From Chelatococcus sambhunathii (GTDB lineage: Bacteria; Pseudomonadota; Alphaproteobacteria; Rhizobiales; Beijerinckiaceae), in the NCBI RefSeq assembly GCF_001418005.1, contig NZ_LIOL01000007.1, positions 157,735 through 202,812 on the forward strand: a DNA stretch of 45,078 nucleotides, given 5' to 3'. Positions within the stretch are counted from its first letter, which is position 1; each line of letters starts with the position of its first letter. The position numbers were made by a program, and so were the translations under genes. A model generated the notes under the pieces. It saw nothing but the letters and a program-made list of their open reading frames with translations, made no database searches and was not told the DNA's origin. Shown here in pieces: positions 41,963-45,078 of the stretch.

Positions 41963-43201
41963 TCACACCGCCTCGGCCGCCCCCTGCGCTGCGATATAGG
42001 CATCGAGATCGTCAGGATCGAACAGGCTGCCGTCGAAAAAACCGTCGGGGCCGAGGATCAGGCTGGCGCCGGCCGAGCCGACGGCGGTTGGCCGCGTCAG
42101 CGCGCCCTCCACCTTGGCGTTGGCGCCGGGCAGCGCGACGCCGAGCGGCTTCAGCGCGGCGCGGTAGAGATCGGGCCGGTAGGTCTCGCGCGCAAGGGCG
42201 GCATTCGCCGGCGTGTGAAGCACCTGCCCCCAGCGCGCCATCTGGCTGTAGAACCACAGCGCGTGGCTCTTCCACGGGAAGGTGGCACCCCGCGCCTGCG
42301 GCACGAAGAAGTCCTCGACCTCCATTGCCGCATCGGGTCCGATGGCGAGGTGCCCCGTGAGCGCCGGCATCAGCCATTCGGCCGGCCGGCCGACATAGGC
42401 GGGTGCGGACAGAATGGCGGCGAGTTCCTGCCCGTTGGCCGGATCGGCGCACCACTCGGCCGCGCGATAGAGCGCGCGCAGCAGCGCCGCCAGCGCCTCG
42501 GGCGCGGCCTCGGCCCAGCGCGCGTCGGCGGCGAGCACCTTTTCGGGGCTGGAGCGCCAGATCTTCGCCTTCACGGTCGCGATACGACCCGTGCCCAGCA
42601 TCACGGCCGCCGTGTTCCACGGCTCGCCGACGCAATAGCCGTCGACGACGCCAGAGCCGAGCGCATCCGCCATCAAGGGCGGCGGCAGGATGACGATCTC
42701 CACCGACCGGTCGGGATCGATGCCGCAGGCGGCGAGCCAGTAACGCAGGTCGTAGTTGTGGCCGGAGTGCGGGTGGACGACGGCGAAGCGCAGCGGCGGC
42801 AGGCCTTGCCGGCCCCGCGCCACGACCACGGCGCGCAGCGCCTTCCCCGCCGCGCGCGGGCTGAGGTCCAGCACGGCGCCGTGCCCGGCCATCGCCTGCC
42901 ACAGGGCATTGGAGACGGTGACGGCATTGCCGCCGAGGCCGAGCGCCATCGGCACCACGGAGCGCGCCGCGAGCGGCGTCAGGCCGAGGTTGCAGGCGAT
43001 CGGCATCGGCGCGAGCACATGCGCGACCTGGAAATGGCCGACCGCGAGCCTGTCGCGGATATTGGCCCAGGAGGTCTCGCGCACCAGCTTGAGCGCGACG
43101 CCCTCGGCCTCGGCGAAGCCCTTCTCGTGCGCCGCCACGACGAGCGCACTGTCGAGCAGCGGCATGAAACCGGCGGCGATCTCGTGCGGCGCCTCGCTCA
43201 T
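41963..43201 (-). CDS. nasS: Nitrate sensor NasS (NrtA-like, cytoplasmic)
   Basis: The 412-aa protein is related to NrtA but starts directly with the mature fold (MSEAPHEIAAGFMPLLDSAL) and has no signal peptide, as expected for the cytoplasmic sensor. Shared pocket motifs are GYCVGEPWNTAAVMLGTGRI and GATFPWKSHALWFYSQMARW-G. In the studied systems NasS holds NasT inactive and releases it when nitrate or nitrite binds. Its ATG overlaps the nasT stop by 4 bp (ATGA), giving coupled production of the two proteins. It lies upstream of nrtABD but is separated by its own downstream palindrome. Confidence 0.93.
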   Translation of the reverse strand: MSEAPHEIAAGFMPLLDSALVVAAHEKGFAEAEGVALKLVRETSWANIRDRLAVGHFQVAHVLAPMPIACNLGLTPLAARSVVPMALGLGGNAVTVSNALWQAMAGHGAVLDLSPRAAGKALRAVVVARGRQGLPPLRFAVVHPHSGHNYDLRYWLAACGIDPDRSVEIVILPPPLMADALGSGVVDGYCVGEPWNTAAVMLGTGRIATVKAKIWRSSPEKVLAADARWAEAAPEALAALLRALYRAAEWCADPANGQELAAILSAPAYVGRPAEWLMPALTGHLAIGPDAAMEVEDFFVPQARGATFPWKSHALWFYSQMARWGQVLHTPANAALARETYRPDLYRAALKPLGVALPGANAKVEGALTRPTAVGSAGASLILGPDGFFDGSLFDPDDLDAYIAAQGAAEAV

Positions 43202-43800
43202 CCCTCGTCTCCCGGTTCGAGCAGCCCCGCGGCGGTGACGAGGCTCTGGGCGATCTCGGCGATCTTGCGGTTCTGGTTCATCGCCGTCTTGCGCAGGAGC
43301 GCATAGGCCGCCTCCTCCGTCATGCCGCGCGACTTCATGAGGATGCCCTTGGCGCGCTCGACCAGCTTTCGGTCGGCGAGTTCGCTGCGCGCTTCCTCCA
43401 GCTCCCGCGACAGGCGGGCAAAGGCGTTGAAGCGGCTGATGGCCATGTCGAGGATGGGCTTGACCCGCTCCTGCTTCAGCCCGTCGACGACATAGGCCGA
43501 TACGCCGGCCTCGACCGCCGCCTCGATGGAGGCCTGGTCGGAGCGGTCGACGAACATGGCGATGGGGCGCTTCACGGCCCGCGAGAGCTGGAACATGTTC
43601 TCCAGCATGTCGCGGTTGGGGTTCTCGAGGTCGATGACGATGACGTCGGGGTTGATCTCGGCGATGCGGCGGGCAATGCCGGTCACGTCGTGCACCAGGG
43701 TGACGTTGTCATGGCCGGCCTCGCGCAGCCCCGCCTCGATGATGGAGGCGCGAATGCGGTTTTCATCGATCACGAGAATGGCGAGCGACGCACGGGGCAT
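43198..43800 (-). CDS. nasT: ANTAR-domain antiterminator NasT
   Basis: The 200-aa protein begins MPRASLAILVIDENRIRASI, a receiver-like domain with NPDVIVIDLENPNRDMLENM, followed by a coiled linker (RLSRELEEARSELADRKLVE) and the ANTAR domain (RAKGILMKSRGMTEEAAYAL-LRKTAMNQNRKI). ANTAR domains bind paired hexaloop hairpins and prevent terminator formation, and two such RNAs lie in this window at 37941 and 41517. The ATG at 43800 is chosen by homology of the receiver start; the ribosome binding site is weak and an ATG at 43842 is an alternative. It precedes nasS in one operon. Confidence 0.94.
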   Translation of the reverse strand: MPRASLAILVIDENRIRASIIEAGLREAGHDNVTLVHDVTGIARRIAEINPDVIVIDLENPNRDMLENMFQLSRAVKRPIAMFVDRSDQASIEAAVEAGVSAYVVDGLKQERVKPILDMAISRFNAFARLSRELEEARSELADRKLVERAKGILMKSRGMTEEAAYALLRKTAMNQNRKIAEIAQSLVTAAGLLEPGDEG

Positions 43801-43981
43801 GCCCGCATCATGCTCATGCCGCCGTTTTGTGCAACGCGGCATGCTGCAAAAAGATCGGGCACGGGCTGCCACTCGCGTAGCCGTTCGGCGCCCCCGAAAA
43901 CGGCCGTGGCGGTGCAGCGCGAAGGCGCTTAAGAATACGCTCGAGGCACGCGAGCGATCGCGGCATGCCGGGAGAACGTCG

Positions 43982-44620
43982 ATGTACCAGCCGCCCCATT
44001 TCCGCGAGGAGAGGCTCGAGGTCCAGCACGCGCTGATCCGCGCCCATCCCCTCGGCCTGCTGATCTCCTCGGGCGAGGATGGCCCCCTCGCCAATCCGGT
44101 GCCGTTCCTGCTCGATGCGGCAGCGGCCCCGAAGGGCGTGGTCAGGGCGCATCTGGCCCGCGCCAACCGGCAATGGCAGGCGCTCGCGGCCGGTGAGCCC
44201 GCCCTCGCCGTCTTCCAGGGCGTCGATACCTATGTGACGCCCTCCTGGTACGAGACGAAAAAGGAGACAGGCAAGGTCGTGCCGACGTGGAACTATGCGA
44301 TCGTGCAGGTGCGCGGCCCGGTGCGCGTCATCGAAGACCGGGAATGGCTGCGGCGCCAGATCACGGCGCTGACCGCGCAGCACGAGGAGGGCCGCACGCA
44401 ACCCTGGGCCGTGACGGACGCGCCGGAGGATTTCGTGGCGGCGCAGCTCAAGGGCATCGTCGGCATCGAGATGACGATCGAGAGCATCGAGGGCAAGTGG
44501 AAGGTGAGCCAGAACCGCCCCGCCCCCGACCGCATCGGCGTCGCCGAAGGCCTCGCCGCCGAGACCGACCCGCAGGCTGCCCGGATGGAGCGGCTGGTGC
44601 GAGACTATGGTGGGGTGTGA
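43982..44620 (+). CDS. PaiB-family FMN-binding regulator-like protein
   Basis: The 212-aa protein starts MYQPPHFREERLEVQHALIR and has PLGLLISSGEDGPLANPVPF, AHLARANRQWQALAAGEPAL, FQGVDTYVTPSWYETKKETG-KVVPTWNY and LKGIVGIEMTIESIEGKWK, all standard in the PaiB/FMN_bind_2 family. The family is named after B. subtilis PaiB, a negative regulator, but members bind FMN and many are probably enzymes. GGGAG lies 8 nt before the ATG. It is divergent from nasT with 181 bp between them; whether it has a role in nitrogen control is not evident. Confidence 0.93.
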   Translation: MYQPPHFREERLEVQHALIRAHPLGLLISSGEDGPLANPVPFLLDAAAAPKGVVRAHLARANRQWQALAAGEPALAVFQGVDTYVTPSWYETKKETGKVVPTWNYAIVQVRGPVRVIEDREWLRRQITALTAQHEEGRTQPWAVTDAPEDFVAAQLKGIVGIEMTIESIEGKWKVSQNRPAPDRIGVAEGLAAETDPQAARMERLVRDYGGV

Positions 44621-44671
44621 GGTGTGATGGCTGCCAGCGAATGAAGCACCATATGCTCCATTTCCCTCTAG

Positions 44672-44793
44672 ACCGTAAACCCATAAACGGCTCTGGGTTC
44701 CCTGACGGTGGCAATTGTGATTCAAGCTCCTTTTCGGGAGCTTTGCGAGATCGTGTCCATCCGCATCTGGCTACGCGGTTATGAGTCTACGGC
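44672..44793. mobile_element. 122-bp MITE derived from the adjacent IS5-family element
   Basis: The left 77 bp match the left end of the adjacent element (44798-44874) with two differences. The right 45 bp end in a sequence whose complement, GCCGTAGACTCATAACC, matches the left terminus GCCGTAAACCCATAAAC at 14 of 17 positions, giving terminal inverted repeats. CTAG lies on both sides (44668-44671 and 44794-44797), consistent with a YTAR target duplication. It is too short to encode a transposase. Confidence 0.7.
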
Positions 44794-44849
44794 CTAGGCC
44801 GTAAACCCATAAACGGCTCTGGGTTCCCTGACGGTGGCGATTGTGATTC

Positions 44850-44869
44850 AAGCTCCTTTTCGGGAGCTT
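44850..44869 (+). promoter_or_regulatory. Hairpin sequestering the transposase ribosome binding site
   Basis: AAGCTCC (44850-44856) pairs with GGAGCTT (44863-44869). GGGAG, the only ribosome binding site for the ATG at 44874, lies in the 3' arm. Such hairpins in IS elements reduce transposase translation from read-through transcripts. Confidence 0.55.
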
Positions 44870-44873
44870 TGCG

Positions 44874-45078
44874 ATGGGCCGCTACGATCTGACGGATTTC
44901 GAATGGGAGGCGATCCGGCCTCACCTTCCCAACAAGTCGCGGGGCGTGCCTCGCGTGGATGACCGGCGGGTTCTCAATGGCATCTTCTGGTGCCTGCGCT
45001 CGGGCGCGCCGTGGGCGGACATGCCGGCGCGCTACGGGCCGCCGACCACGATCTACAACCGCTTCAACCGATGGCGGA
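44874..45078 (+). CDS. IS5-family transposase, N-terminal part (DUF4096)
   Basis: Sixty-eight codons are visible: MGRYDLTDFEWEAIRPHLPN, then VPRVDDRRVLNGIFWCLRSG and APWADMPARYGPPTTIYNRF. This is the DUF4096 N-terminal domain of IS5/IS427-type transposases. Many relatives are split into two frames joined by programmed frameshifting, which cannot be judged here. The reading frame is open to the window edge. The ribosome binding site lies inside a hairpin. Confidence 0.92.
   Translation, partial: MGRYDLTDFEWEAIRPHLPNKSRGVPRVDDRRVLNGIFWCLRSGAPWADMPARYGPPTTIYNRFNRWR

Larger units (their letters stand above)
44798..45078 (+). mobile_element. IS5-family insertion sequence, left end (cut by window edge)
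   Basis: It starts GCCGTAAACCCATAAACGGC directly after CTAG. A transposase frame begins 76 bp in. The element continues beyond the window, so its right terminus and target duplication cannot be seen. Confidence 0.85.

Overview
The window is about 45 kb of high-GC DNA from a chromosome that looks alphaproteobacterial, most likely Hyphomicrobiales (Rhizobiales). The reasons are the gene families and their order (an fdh locus with DUF3305, DUF3306 and two Hyphomicrobiales-type DUF families, plus a NasS/NasT-controlled nitrate assimilation block), the dense ATGA-type gene overlaps, and a 90-bp intergenic palindrome of a type common in that order. I cannot fix the genus. No rRNA or tRNA gene was seen.

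Layout. 1-565: end of a type I-C-like CRISPR array (9 identical repeats, 8 spacers) with no cas genes in the window. 949-4357 (minus): small membrane protein, orphan amino-acid-type binding protein, L,D-transpeptidase, lipoprotein, ExoD. 4609-8451 (plus): four-gene YehZYXW-type osmoprotectant ABC importer. 8433-10206 (minus): moeA and mobB. 10353-19622 (minus): a respiratory formate dehydrogenase (FdhA/B/C, small Tat protein, HTH-TorD chaperone fusion) preceded by five poorly characterised accessory genes. 19733-21811 (plus): a divergent polyferredoxin. 21818-26908: flavin monooxygenase, WD40-cytochrome c fusion, TusA-like protein, a 44-residue membrane protein, and mobA, fdhD and DUF2478. 27076-29332: SIMPL-domain protein and MATE exporter. 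29634-43800 (minus): the complete nitrate assimilation system, cysG-nasA-nirD-nirB-narK, nrtDBA and nasS-nasT. 43982-44620: PaiB-like flavoprotein. 44672-45078: a 122-bp MITE and the 5' end of its parent IS5-family element.

How it fits together. Most of 8.4-43.8 kb serves two molybdenum enzymes. MoeA, MobA and MobB make the bis-MGD cofactor, FdhD sulfurates the FDH cofactor, and the TusA-like and DUF2478 proteins may help. FDH should oxidise formate in the periplasm and reduce quinone; nitrate reductase NasA and NirBD assimilate nitrate, with CysG supplying siroheme.

The strongest non-coding signals are regulatory. The narK and nrtA transcription units each carry, at nearly identical spacing, a 15-bp palindrome, a sigma-54 -24/-12 promoter, two hexaloop hairpins with A1/G4 loops (the ANTAR target) and an intrinsic terminator. 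This predicts nitrogen-limitation initiation combined with nitrate-triggered NasT antitermination. A 17-bp LysR-like inverted repeat, ATTGGAAT-N3-T-S-CAAT, occurs both before the torD-fdh genes and in the divergent region before the accessory block and polyferredoxin. It suggests one regulator for the whole FDH system. The ligase-like accessory gene at that divergent region appears to use an ATT start codon.
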